From Ochrobactrum sp. Marseille-Q0166 (GTDB taxonomy: Bacteria > Pseudomonadota > Alphaproteobacteria > Rhizobiales > Rhizobiaceae): a stretch of 64,000 nucleotides of DNA. A program made the translations under genes and the position numbers. The stretch lies in contig NZ_JACJUO010000002.1 of the NCBI RefSeq assembly GCF_014397025.1, forward strand, positions 981,501-1,045,500. The letters are read 5' to 3'. Position 1 is the stretch's first letter. Every line of letters starts with the position of its first letter. Positions 56,809 to 64,000 of this stretch are shown here, one piece after another. The notes under the pieces were generated by a model, which saw only the letters and a list, made by a program, of their open reading frames with translations, made no database searches and was not told where the DNA came from.

Positions 56809-58074
56809 TTACCAGCCAGAACCTTCGAGTTCGGTCAGTTCGACTTCAAGCAATTCAAGGTTCTCAGCTGCGGTTCCGTTTCCGGAAAGCGTTTTATGCA
56901 CCGCATTCCAAAACTTGGACGAAACCTCATTGTATTTCACCTTGGTAGCAGCTGAAGGGCGAGGGACTGCGTTTCGGAATATTGGTTTCCAGTTCGCCAT
57001 AAAAGGCTGTGCTGCGATGATTTCCTGATCATCGTACAGAGCTTGAATCGTTGGAAGGCGAGAAATTTCAATAGCCTGTGTCTTTTGCACTTCGGGTGAA
57101 GCGAGATATTTCACCAGCGCAATCGCGGCATCCTGCTTTGTCGAATATTTGGATACGGCTAGGTTCCAGCCGCCAAGTGCAGAGGAGGGGGCCTCGCCGT
57201 CCGCGCCTGCGGGTAAAGGTGCGACGTCAAACTTGCCCTTCACCGCGCTGTCGTCATTGTTGCCGAGCGCATAAGCATAAGGCCAGTTTCGCATGAAAAC
57301 GGCATTGCCTGTCTGCCAGACACCCCGAGATTCTTCTTCCTGATAGGCAAGCACACCTTGCGGCGAAATGGTGTTAATCCAGCCTTTTGCTCGGTCAAGT
57401 GCTGCTGCGGTCTGTTCATTATTCACCGAAATTGTACCATCGGCCTCAACGATTTGGCCGCCGCCCGATGATTTGACCCATTCAAGGGCGTTGCAGGTCA
57501 GACCTTCATATGCATTTCCCTGAAACACAAAACCCCAGAGGTCGGCTTTGCCATCTGCACGTTCTTTATCCATGATTTCTTTGGCAGTTGCCGTCATTTC
57601 ACCCCAAGTTTTCGGGACGGGTTTGCCGTATTTTTCAAGCAAATCCTTACGATAGAAAAGCGCTGGTGCGTCGGTGTAAAATGGCAGAGCGACCAGCTTT
57701 CCATTCACGGTTTGCGAGGCAACGATTGAAGGAAAATGTGTGCCAGTCACATCTTTGGTGGCTTCGGTCAGATCCACAAACTGATCAGAGAGCTGTGGCG
57801 CCCAAACAATATCTGTTTGATAAACGTCGATATCGGCATTACCCGCTGCAAGCCAAAGTCGATACTGGCTGAATTGCTCGCTGCTGGATGACGGCATGGC
57901 AACGATATTGACTTTATTGCCGGTGTCTTTTTCAAATTTCGAAATCTGCTCTTGCAGGAATTTTATATTGTCGCCGGTTGAATTTGCGGCAATTGAAATT
58001 TCAGCGGCTGTAGCAAACGTTGTCGTCAGCCCAAGGGCGACACAAGCTGTAAGTCCACCTTTCAGCATATTCAT
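56809..58074 (-). CDS. thuE: Periplasmic sugar-binding protein (ThuE-like)
   Basis: This 421-residue solute-binding protein of the CUT1 class begins with a signal peptide (MNMLKGGLTACVALGLTTTF and on to FATAAE). The binding domain has LWLAAGNADIDVYQTDIVWA, FYTDAPALFYRKDLLEKYGK and GGWNLAVSKYSTKQDAAIAL. A very strong AGGAGGAGG site precedes the ATG. It is the first gene of the operon and is controlled by the divergent LacI-type regulator. Confidence 0.92.
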   Translation of the reverse strand: MNMLKGGLTACVALGLTTTFATAAEISIAANSTGDNIKFLQEQISKFEKDTGNKVNIVAMPSSSSEQFSQYRLWLAAGNADIDVYQTDIVWAPQLSDQFVDLTEATKDVTGTHFPSIVASQTVNGKLVALPFYTDAPALFYRKDLLEKYGKPVPKTWGEMTATAKEIMDKERADGKADLWGFVFQGNAYEGLTCNALEWVKSSGGGQIVEADGTISVNNEQTAAALDRAKGWINTISPQGVLAYQEEESRGVWQTGNAVFMRNWPYAYALGNNDDSAVKGKFDVAPLPAGADGEAPSSALGGWNLAVSKYSTKQDAAIALVKYLASPEVQKTQAIEISRLPTIQALYDDQEIIAAQPFMANWKPIFRNAVPRPSAATKVKYNEVSSKFWNAVHKTLSGNGTAAENLELLEVELTELEGSGW

Positions 58075-58430
58075 TCGTTCCTCCTCCTATCCATTCAGTC
58101 ATTCAAATTCATAAAATTGAAAACGGTTTGGATGGCAAAAAGGTTGCAGATAACGGAATTTATGTCAACCTACTCATTGTTTTAAGCTAATATTTCGCAT
58201 AAAAATTGGATATTATATAATATTTTTAAATTATTGGTCTTTGACATAGATTGACGAAAGGTGCGTCTTTCAACATGAAAGGATGAGAAAGGTGCAAATA
58301 AATTGAAATCGTTTTAAATTAGAAATACTATTACAACTCATGCGTTATGTTCGTGTTTTTTCGAAAATTACGAGCTACTGTAATTTTTATCCATTCCGTT
58401 ATCAGCACAGTTTTCAGAATTATTCTTCCT
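58075..58430. promoter_or_regulatory. Divergent control region with two LacI-type operator candidates
   Basis: Two similar sites, TTGAAAACGGTTTG at 58117-58130 and TTGAAATCGTTTTA at 58303-58316, share TTGAAA-n-CG-n-TTT with a central CG, the usual LacI-family half-site arrangement. One lies 43 bp upstream of the thuE-like start, the other 115 bp upstream of the regulator start. Each gene may be repressed through its own site. Confidence 0.6.
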
Positions 58431-59447
58431 ATGAAACTTCGTGAATTTGCCAAACAAGTCGGCCTCTCTGCCACCACCGTCAGTCGTGCTCTGAGTGGTT
58501 ATCCAGAGGTCTCCGAGAGCACACGTAAGCGTGTGATGGATGAGGCTCTTCGTCTCGGCTACCGGCCCAATGTGAACGCGGTACGGTTGGTGACTGGCCG
58601 GGCAGGAGCGATCGGCGTGGTGATGGGGCGCAACAGCGAGTTTCATTTCGCAGAGTTCATGCGTGGGATGGCTGAACGGCTTAGTCTTGACGAGGTTGAT
58701 ATTCTCGTTAGCCCCACTGCCAGCAATGGTACCGATGACGAGGTGCAGCTGTGCCGGAGACTTGCTACCAGCCGGCGCGTTGATGCGATTATAATTACAT
58801 CCCCCAAACCAAATGATGAGCGCATAAGACTATTGCATGAAATCGGCATGCCTTTTTTGGTTCATGGGCGATCTGAAATCGATATTCCCTATGCCTGGTT
58901 GGATATTGATAATGAAGGTGCGGTTTATCGTTCTACCGAGCATTTGCTGGACCTTGGTCATACACGTATCGCAATGATCAACGGTCGCTTTGGTTTCACA
59001 TTTTCGTTGCACCGTGATGCTGGTTATCGCAGAGCACTGGAAGAAAAAGGGCTTACATACAATCCATGCCTGGTGGAGCACGGAGACTTTACGGATGAGA
59101 TCGGGTATCGCTTGGCCAAAAAGCTGCTCGAACAAAATCCCAGGCCAACGGCCTTTGTTGCTGGCTCGATGATGACGGCACTTGGTATTTATCGAGCCGC
59201 GCGGTCTTTTGGGCTTGTGGTTGGGAAAGACATTTCAGTCATTGCGCATGATGACGTCATATCGTTTTTGAGCGCTGACAACATGGCGCCTTCGTTGACC
59301 GCCACGCGCTCATCTATGCGGGCAGCGGGTAAGCGTTGTGCTGATCTTCTGATGGATATTCTCGACGGGACTGTTCCAAAAGATGTCAATGAGTTATGGC
59401 CGGTTGAACTGGTTCTGCGTGAAACGGCCAAGCGACCTCCACAATAG
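58431..59447 (+). CDS. LacI-family transcriptional regulator (ThuR-like)
   Basis: This 338-residue regulator begins MKLREFAKQVGLSATTVSRA with a textbook helix-turn-helix and hinge (RLGYRPNVNAVRL). A periplasmic-binding-protein-like ligand domain follows (AIGVVMGRNSEFHFAEFMRG). Divergent from thuEFGKAB, it is the probable repressor responding to the sugar or a derivative. The longer frame from 58347 adds an unlikely hydrophobic N terminus, so ATG 58431 is preferred. Confidence 0.92.
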   Translation: MKLREFAKQVGLSATTVSRALSGYPEVSESTRKRVMDEALRLGYRPNVNAVRLVTGRAGAIGVVMGRNSEFHFAEFMRGMAERLSLDEVDILVSPTASNGTDDEVQLCRRLATSRRVDAIIITSPKPNDERIRLLHEIGMPFLVHGRSEIDIPYAWLDIDNEGAVYRSTEHLLDLGHTRIAMINGRFGFTFSLHRDAGYRRALEEKGLTYNPCLVEHGDFTDEIGYRLAKKLLEQNPRPTAFVAGSMMTALGIYRAARSFGLVVGKDISVIAHDDVISFLSADNMAPSLTATRSSMRAAGKRCADLLMDILDGTVPKDVNELWPVELVLRETAKRPPQ

Positions 59448-59604
59448 AGACAAGCCAAAAACTGAGACATAAAGAAATCGGCTTTTCAGCTTAACGATTC
59501 TCCAATCAATTTGGTTGTATCACTTTTTAGGTGCTGGTTAAAATACAAGGGCTTGGAGCTTTATCTTTAGAGATAGCTCTATACCTGTTTTATCGGATAG
59601 CTGA

Positions 59605-60924
59605 ATGAGCGGTATCGCAACCAGAACAGGCATTCTTAACGGTGCTTCCGATCAAATTCGGATGACTATGCGTAAGACTGCGCTCGTCATCGCTACGGTG
59701 ATTCTGTGCATTCTCCTGATTTCGTTTCGCCCATTTTCGTCGGCTGTAGTCTCCGACGGCCAAGCATCCGGTGATACCATTAATCAGCTTGGTTTCGGCA
59801 TCGTAGGTGTCGTTTCGCTCCTGTCGCTTGCGATGTTTGCCCAGCCCGTAAAAGTTGTGCGTCTGGTCAGCCTTGGCTGGCTTTTGATGTTTGCCATTCT
59901 TGTGGCCTCAGCATTCACCAGCCACGATCCATCAACGGCCATTCGCGGGATTATGCTGACACTGATCGGCATTTTCGCGATCATGGCCGTTCTTGCTTTG
60001 CCGCAGGATGCAGATGGTTATTCATGGATGCTGTTGAGTGCGGCATCGATTGTAATCATCATTTCTTATGGGGGCGTTGTGGCGCTCCCCAATCTCGGTA
60101 CGCATGGTTTTGATGAGGTGGAGCCGCAGAATTCCTATCTCTGGCGCGGTGTCTTTACACACAAGAACATCGCCGGTCCGGTCATGGCGATTTTTGCCTT
60201 TGCGGGTATTTATCTGTGGCGACGCGGCTGGCGGGTTAGCGGTGCGCTGATTACCTTGTTTGCCTTGTTTTTCGTGGCGCATACCGGTTCGAAAACCACG
60301 GTAGCGTTAATTCCCTTCGCCATGCTTCTGGTGATTGGTCCGGGTTGGGTCGGTATGCGTGGCTTGGCACCGCTGATGATCCTCACCATTCAAGTGGTTT
60401 TTGCGCTGTTCACCATCGGCACTGTGTTGTTCGAGCCGTTACACCAGATGCTATTGAAGTTCTCTGTCGATCCGACCTTCACCGGCCGCACGTCGATCTG
60501 GGCTTTTGCAATTGAGGCGCTGCATAGTCATTTATGGCGGGGTTTTGGCTATGAAAGCTTCTGGAGTGCGGATGCTGCGAAAGAAGCTGCCAATCCCTAT
60601 TATCTTGATTGGGATGTGCGCGGCATCGTGCACGGTCATAACGGCTATCTCGACATCACGCTTTCGATGGGCCTTATCGGGCTCATCTGCGCGATTGTCG
60701 TCATCATCATCATGCCGCTGGTCAACTATATGCGGTGCAGGCAAACACGCGAAAACCTGTTGTTGGCGGATTTCTTTTTGATGTTTGTCTTTTTCGGTAC
60801 GCTCAATGCGATGCTGGAAAGCTTCTTCTTCCGTCGCATGGACCCGGTCTGGCTCATGCTCATCTTTGCGATTTTTGGCCTTCGCATGACGGCCAAAGTC
60901 ACCATTCCGAAACGGTCTGTATAG
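59605..60924 (+). CDS. O-antigen ligase / ExoQ-like polysaccharide polymerase
   Basis: This 439-residue integral membrane protein has about ten to twelve helices. The Wzy_C-type signature is TFTGRTSIWAFAIEALHSHL near residue 293, then WRGFGYESFWSAD and the large periplasmic loop ending VRGIVHGHNGYLDI, as in ExoQ and WaaL proteins. It probably joins or polymerises lipid-linked sugar chains. No other polysaccharide glycosyltransferases are adjacent, but two Gfo/Idh oxidoreductases follow. Confidence 0.85.
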   Translation: MSGIATRTGILNGASDQIRMTMRKTALVIATVILCILLISFRPFSSAVVSDGQASGDTINQLGFGIVGVVSLLSLAMFAQPVKVVRLVSLGWLLMFAILVASAFTSHDPSTAIRGIMLTLIGIFAIMAVLALPQDADGYSWMLLSAASIVIIISYGGVVALPNLGTHGFDEVEPQNSYLWRGVFTHKNIAGPVMAIFAFAGIYLWRRGWRVSGALITLFALFFVAHTGSKTTVALIPFAMLLVIGPGWVGMRGLAPLMILTIQVVFALFTIGTVLFEPLHQMLLKFSVDPTFTGRTSIWAFAIEALHSHLWRGFGYESFWSADAAKEAANPYYLDWDVRGIVHGHNGYLDITLSMGLIGLICAIVVIIIMPLVNYMRCRQTRENLLLADFFLMFVFFGTLNAMLESFFFRRMDPVWLMLIFAIFGLRMTAKVTIPKRSV

Positions 60925-60970
60925 AGGGGTTCCTGTTATAAAGGAATTGCAGGAACTGCTCTATCTTTTT
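60921..60970 (+). terminator. Terminator after ligase-like gene
   Basis: ATAGAG and GTTCCTG on the left pair with CAGGAAC and CTCTAT on the right (one 2-bp mismatch in between), followed by CTTTTTG. The stem includes the TAG stop codon of the preceding gene. Confidence 0.75.
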
Positions 60971-61039
60971 GTTTTTACGCATTATCCTATGCAAAGCCGC
61001 TTCACACTTTTGCTGGAAATGCTCTAACCGGAGTTAATT

Positions 61040-62176
61040 ATGAATATTGCGATCATTGGCACGGGCTTCGTCGCCGATTACTACATGACCACGCTGCGCA
61101 ATTATCCGCAATTGAAGCTGCTCGGTGCCTTTGATCGCTCGGCAGAGCGCCTGAAAGTGTTTGCTTCGCATTATAACGTGCGCGCCTATGAGAGCTTCGA
61201 GGCCGTTCTTGCGGATACAAACGTGCAGATTGTGCTTAATCTGACGACGCCGGAAAACCATTATGCGATTTCACGCGCCGCTCTTGAGGCGGGTAAGCAT
61301 GTCTATTCGGAAAAGCCGCTTGCCATGGATTTCAACGATGCCAAGGCGCTGGTTGAGTTTGCAGCCGCTAATGGACTGACATTGGCGGCTGCTCCGGCCA
61401 ATGGTCTCAGTGACGCGCAAAAACTGGTCTCAAACTCGATGAGCGAGATCGGCACGCCGCGTCTGGTTTATGCCGAAATGGAAGATGGTCCGGTTTTTCG
61501 CGACAAATGGGCGACATGGCGCTCGCAATCGGGCGCGCCGTGGCCGGGTCTGCATGAGTTTGAGATTGGATGTACGCTGGAACATGCAGGCTATGCGCTC
61601 TCATGGCTGGTTTCGCTTTTTGGTCCCGTTGAAAGCGTAAACGCCTTCTCCTCGATCACCTTCCAGAACAAGGGGCCGGGAACAGAGCATCTGCACATGG
61701 CGCCGGATTTCTCCGTCGGTTGCCTGCGTTTCAAATCCGGTCTTGTTGCGCGTCTGACGTCCGGCCTTGCAATGCCGAAGGATCGCAGCCTGACAATTGT
61801 AGCTGACAAGGGTTCCATCACGGTTGATGATCTTTGGGATAACCGTTCTGCTGTCAGGCTTGAATCGACGGAAAGAAAGCGTTCTCTTCTGTCGCGTGTT
61901 TTTGGTCGCGTGGAAGCAAAGCTTGGCAAAACGCTGCCATGGAAACCGGCTGTCGGCAGCAAGCTCGCCTATCCAAAAGGCGATACGTTGAGCCTGCCTT
62001 CATTCCCGTCACAGATTGATTTCATGCGTGGCGTGGCTGATCAGGCGCGCGCCATTGAAACCGGTAAGACGGCTTTTTTCTCCGGTGCGGTGGCCTTGCA
62101 CATCACCGAAGTAGCGCTCGCACTCAACAATGCCGGTGAAAATGCAGCGCCTTATAAGGTGCAGAGCAGCTTCTAA
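61040..62176 (+). CDS. Gfo/Idh/MocA family oxidoreductase
   Basis: This 378-residue NAD(P)-binding protein begins MNIAIIGTGFVADYYMTTLR. The EKP dinucleotide-site motif is HVYSEKPLAMD near residue 94. A catalytic-type histidine lies in the block WPGLHEFEIGCTLEHAGYAL. The C-terminal part ends QIDFMRGVADQARAIETGKT. It may act on a sugar or inositol derivative. It ends with a 4-bp overlap with the convergent oxidoreductase gene. Confidence 0.9.
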   Translation: MNIAIIGTGFVADYYMTTLRNYPQLKLLGAFDRSAERLKVFASHYNVRAYESFEAVLADTNVQIVLNLTTPENHYAISRAALEAGKHVYSEKPLAMDFNDAKALVEFAAANGLTLAAAPANGLSDAQKLVSNSMSEIGTPRLVYAEMEDGPVFRDKWATWRSQSGAPWPGLHEFEIGCTLEHAGYALSWLVSLFGPVESVNAFSSITFQNKGPGTEHLHMAPDFSVGCLRFKSGLVARLTSGLAMPKDRSLTIVADKGSITVDDLWDNRSAVRLESTERKRSLLSRVFGRVEAKLGKTLPWKPAVGSKLAYPKGDTLSLPSFPSQIDFMRGVADQARAIETGKTAFFSGAVALHITEVALALNNAGENAAPYKVQSSF

Positions 62177-63228
62177 TCCGGTTGCTTTGCAAGCACAGTG
62201 CTGACGATGTTTGCCACCGCTGCGCTGTGCTCAAGTGGCATGATCGGGCTTGAAATCTCGCCGCGTGTCACGGCATCGCGCACGGCTTGCGCCTGAAACT
62301 GCAATCCGTTTCCAGCAAAAGCATGGTGTTCAACCGTTCTGCCCGGCAAAGGCAGGCGGTTCAGAACCTTGCCAATCAACCCACCCGGTCCTTTCGGACC
62401 AAGGGCTGAATTTAGCACATTGTTGGAAAAAATCGTCAGACGCTGTGCTTTGAGAAATGGCGCATGGATTAGGATGGCACCGTCTGTGCCTTCAATCAGC
62501 ATCTGGTTTTGACCATCCCGATCAAAGCCGCATGAGAGCTCAGCTTTGGCATTCGCATATGTCAGCATAAATTCCGTGCGCATATCGACGCCGCTTTTGG
62601 CCTTTTTCCAGCGCCCGCTGACACTCTCGGGCAGGCCCAGAAAGCTGAGCGTAAGCGAAACCGGATAGACACCGAGATCGAAGGCCGCTCCGCCGCCAAG
62701 TGCCGGATTGAAGAACCGGCTTTCCGGATTTTCTGCTCGGAAATAGGAAAGGTCTGCTTCGATGCGCTTGATCGTTCCGATGCGCCCGGCTTTGATATGC
62801 TCACGGGTGGCATGGATCGCCGGCAGAAAGCGACTCCACATAGCTTCCATGGCAAAGACATTATGTGCCCTGATTGCGGATGTGATCTCGTTTGCACCCT
62901 CTGCATCAAGTGTCAGCGGCTTTTCCGTGAGGCACGCTTTGCCTGCGGCGATTGCCTGTAATGTCTGCGGAACATGCATGGCATTGGGCGTTGCAATATA
63001 AACGGCGTCGATATCAGCGCTATTCAAGAATGCTGCGGCATCATCAAAAGCCTTGTCTGCACCGATGCGGCTTTTGAAATCCTCTGCACTCTGCATTGAG
63101 CGCGAACAAACAGCACTCACGCGCATATCACTGCTTGCCTGAATATCGGCTGCAAAGGCGCTGGCAATCGTGCCTGTGCCCCAGATGCCCCAGCGAAAAT
63201 CCTTGCTGTCGCGCTGCTTACTCGTCAT
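62173..63228 (-). CDS. Gfo/Idh/MocA family oxidoreductase
   Basis: This 351-residue protein has the Rossmann start WGIWGTGTIASAFAADIQAS and an EKP motif in ACLTEKPLTLDAE near residue 97. Later blocks ALGGGAAFDLGVYPVSLTLS fit dimeric-dihydrodiol/glucose-fructose oxidoreductase relatives. Substrate is unknown. It converges with the preceding oxidoreductase gene, 4 bp overlapping. Confidence 0.9.
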   Translation of the reverse strand: MTSKQRDSKDFRWGIWGTGTIASAFAADIQASSDMRVSAVCSRSMQSAEDFKSRIGADKAFDDAAAFLNSADIDAVYIATPNAMHVPQTLQAIAAGKACLTEKPLTLDAEGANEITSAIRAHNVFAMEAMWSRFLPAIHATREHIKAGRIGTIKRIEADLSYFRAENPESRFFNPALGGGAAFDLGVYPVSLTLSFLGLPESVSGRWKKAKSGVDMRTEFMLTYANAKAELSCGFDRDGQNQMLIEGTDGAILIHAPFLKAQRLTIFSNNVLNSALGPKGPGGLIGKVLNRLPLPGRTVEHHAFAGNGLQFQAQAVRDAVTRGEISSPIMPLEHSAAVANIVSTVLAKQPD

Positions 63229-63348
63229 GATTTTACCGCCAACCCCTTCGCGAAACCCTTGTCATTCATCTGTTGTATATCGCATGATATGCGCGATTAC
63301 GACCGGCTTTGCCTGCCGGGTGTCTCTTCATGTGATCAAGGTAAAAAC

Positions 63349-63891
63349 ATGGGTGGAATTGTTGTAGCCGTTGCACGCGATGCGAAGCATCACTTCTCGA
63401 AGCAGCTCGTTTCAGAGATAACCATTGTCGCGGGAGAGGGGGTTGAAGGCGATGCGCACAAGGGTGTGACCGTCAAACATCGGTCGCGTGTGAGAGCAGA
63501 TCCCACGCAACCCAATCTGCGTCAGGTCCACCTCATTCAGGCAGAGCTTTTTGATGAGTTGACCCAGAAGGGTTTTGACGTTGCGCCCGCGCAGCTGGGT
63601 GAAAACATTACCACACGCGGAATTGATCTGCTCGCACTGCCCAAATCGACAATCCTCAAGATTGGTCCCGAGGTTGTTCTCCAAATCACGGGCTTGCGCA
63701 ATCCTTGTTCGCAGATTGAGAAATTCGAAAAAGGGTTGTTAAACGCCGTGCTCGATAAAACGAAGAATGGTGAACTTGTGCTCAAGGCAGGCATCATGTC
63801 GATCGTTCTTGCGGGTGGAAATGTACAAGCCGGTGATAATATCGAGATTGAACTGCCGCCGCTGCCACATGAGAAACTCCAGCGTGTCTGA
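63349..63891 (+). CDS. MOSC-domain protein
   Basis: This 180-residue protein is a free-standing MOSC domain. The conserved cysteine, which may carry sulfur or bind molybdenum cofactor, lies in TGLRNPCSQIEKFEKGL near residue 125. VHLIQAELFDEL and the repeated ALPKSTILKIGPEVVLQITG core are also typical. ATG 63349 follows AAGG at 63340; the frame runs back to 63259 with unlikely residues. Related proteins transfer the amidoxime-reducing sulfur/molybdenum group, but the partner is unknown. Confidence 0.88.
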   Translation: MGGIVVAVARDAKHHFSKQLVSEITIVAGEGVEGDAHKGVTVKHRSRVRADPTQPNLRQVHLIQAELFDELTQKGFDVAPAQLGENITTRGIDLLALPKSTILKIGPEVVLQITGLRNPCSQIEKFEKGLLNAVLDKTKNGELVLKAGIMSIVLAGGNVQAGDNIEIELPPLPHEKLQRV

Positions 63892-64000
63892 GCATTTAAA
63901 TCGGTTAGTATTTTAGAAAAAGGCCTATCAAATTTGCGTCATATGCCCTAGATCATCCAACAATAGGATACAGACTGGCTCTGCTGGCGCTAGATAATGC

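Overview
The window is a chromosomal segment of an alphaproteobacterium of the order Hyphomicrobiales, most likely the Brucella/Ochrobactrum group. The signs are a blue-light LOV histidine kinase whose adduct cysteine falls at residue 69 (the position I recall for Brucella abortus LOV-HK), a BA14K-type lectin-like protein, an RNase R/topoisomerase I/DUF983/NUDIX cluster, and a Rhizobiales-type thuEFGKAB sugar operon. These assignments come from recognising motifs by eye; no database search was run.

Layout. (1) 1-27 kb is core genome at moderate-to-high GC. It holds a minus-strand run plsY-dprA, topA-rnr-DUF983-NUDIX-MFS and rpmG. Next come pyrB with a catalytically degenerate dihydroorotase partner, an aidB-like acyl-CoA dehydrogenase, ruvX, a UPF0173 hydrolase, gatC-GNAT-gatA-GNAT, parE, a DMT exporter, lipB, the LOV kinase, a BA14K protein and a membrane-anchored alpha/beta hydrolase. 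(2) 27.3-29.4 kb is a scar at a tRNA-Lys gene: a dead tyrosine-integrase remnant, a palindrome, and an 849-bp IS5/IS427-type element. (3) 29.4-43.3 kb is a strikingly AT-rich Tad (Flp) type IVc pilus locus split into two divergent operons: cpaBCDEF-tadBC on the minus strand and flp-cpaA-tadD-tadG-tadE-tadF on the plus strand. Two 1,047-bp IS630-family copies in opposite orientation interrupt the secretion ATPase gene (cpaF) and the tadG-like gene. Removing either copy together with one TA restores an uninterrupted reading frame, so both hits look recent and the pilus is probably inactive in this isolate. (4) 43.3-52 kb is an iron-siderophore cassette: FepB/FepD/FepG-like proteins, a divergent FepC-like ATPase, an IclR-family regulator, a TonB-dependent receptor and an NtaA/SnaA-type FMN-dependent monooxygenase. 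A shared 17-bp motif lies at nearly the same distance (86 and 85 bp) upstream of the ATPase and receptor genes. (5) 52-59.5 kb is a thuEFGKAB-like disaccharide uptake and oxidation operon with a divergent LacI-family regulator and two candidate operators. (6) 59.6-64 kb carries an O-antigen-ligase/ExoQ-like membrane protein, two Gfo/Idh/MocA oxidoreductases and a MOSC-domain protein.

The most interesting points are the double IS630 knock-out of a horizontally acquired pilus locus beside a tRNA-Lys integration scar, the IclR/siderophore/flavin-monooxygenase cassette with its conserved spacing motif, the pseudo-dihydroorotase, and the transposase whose stop codon is supplied by the target site.
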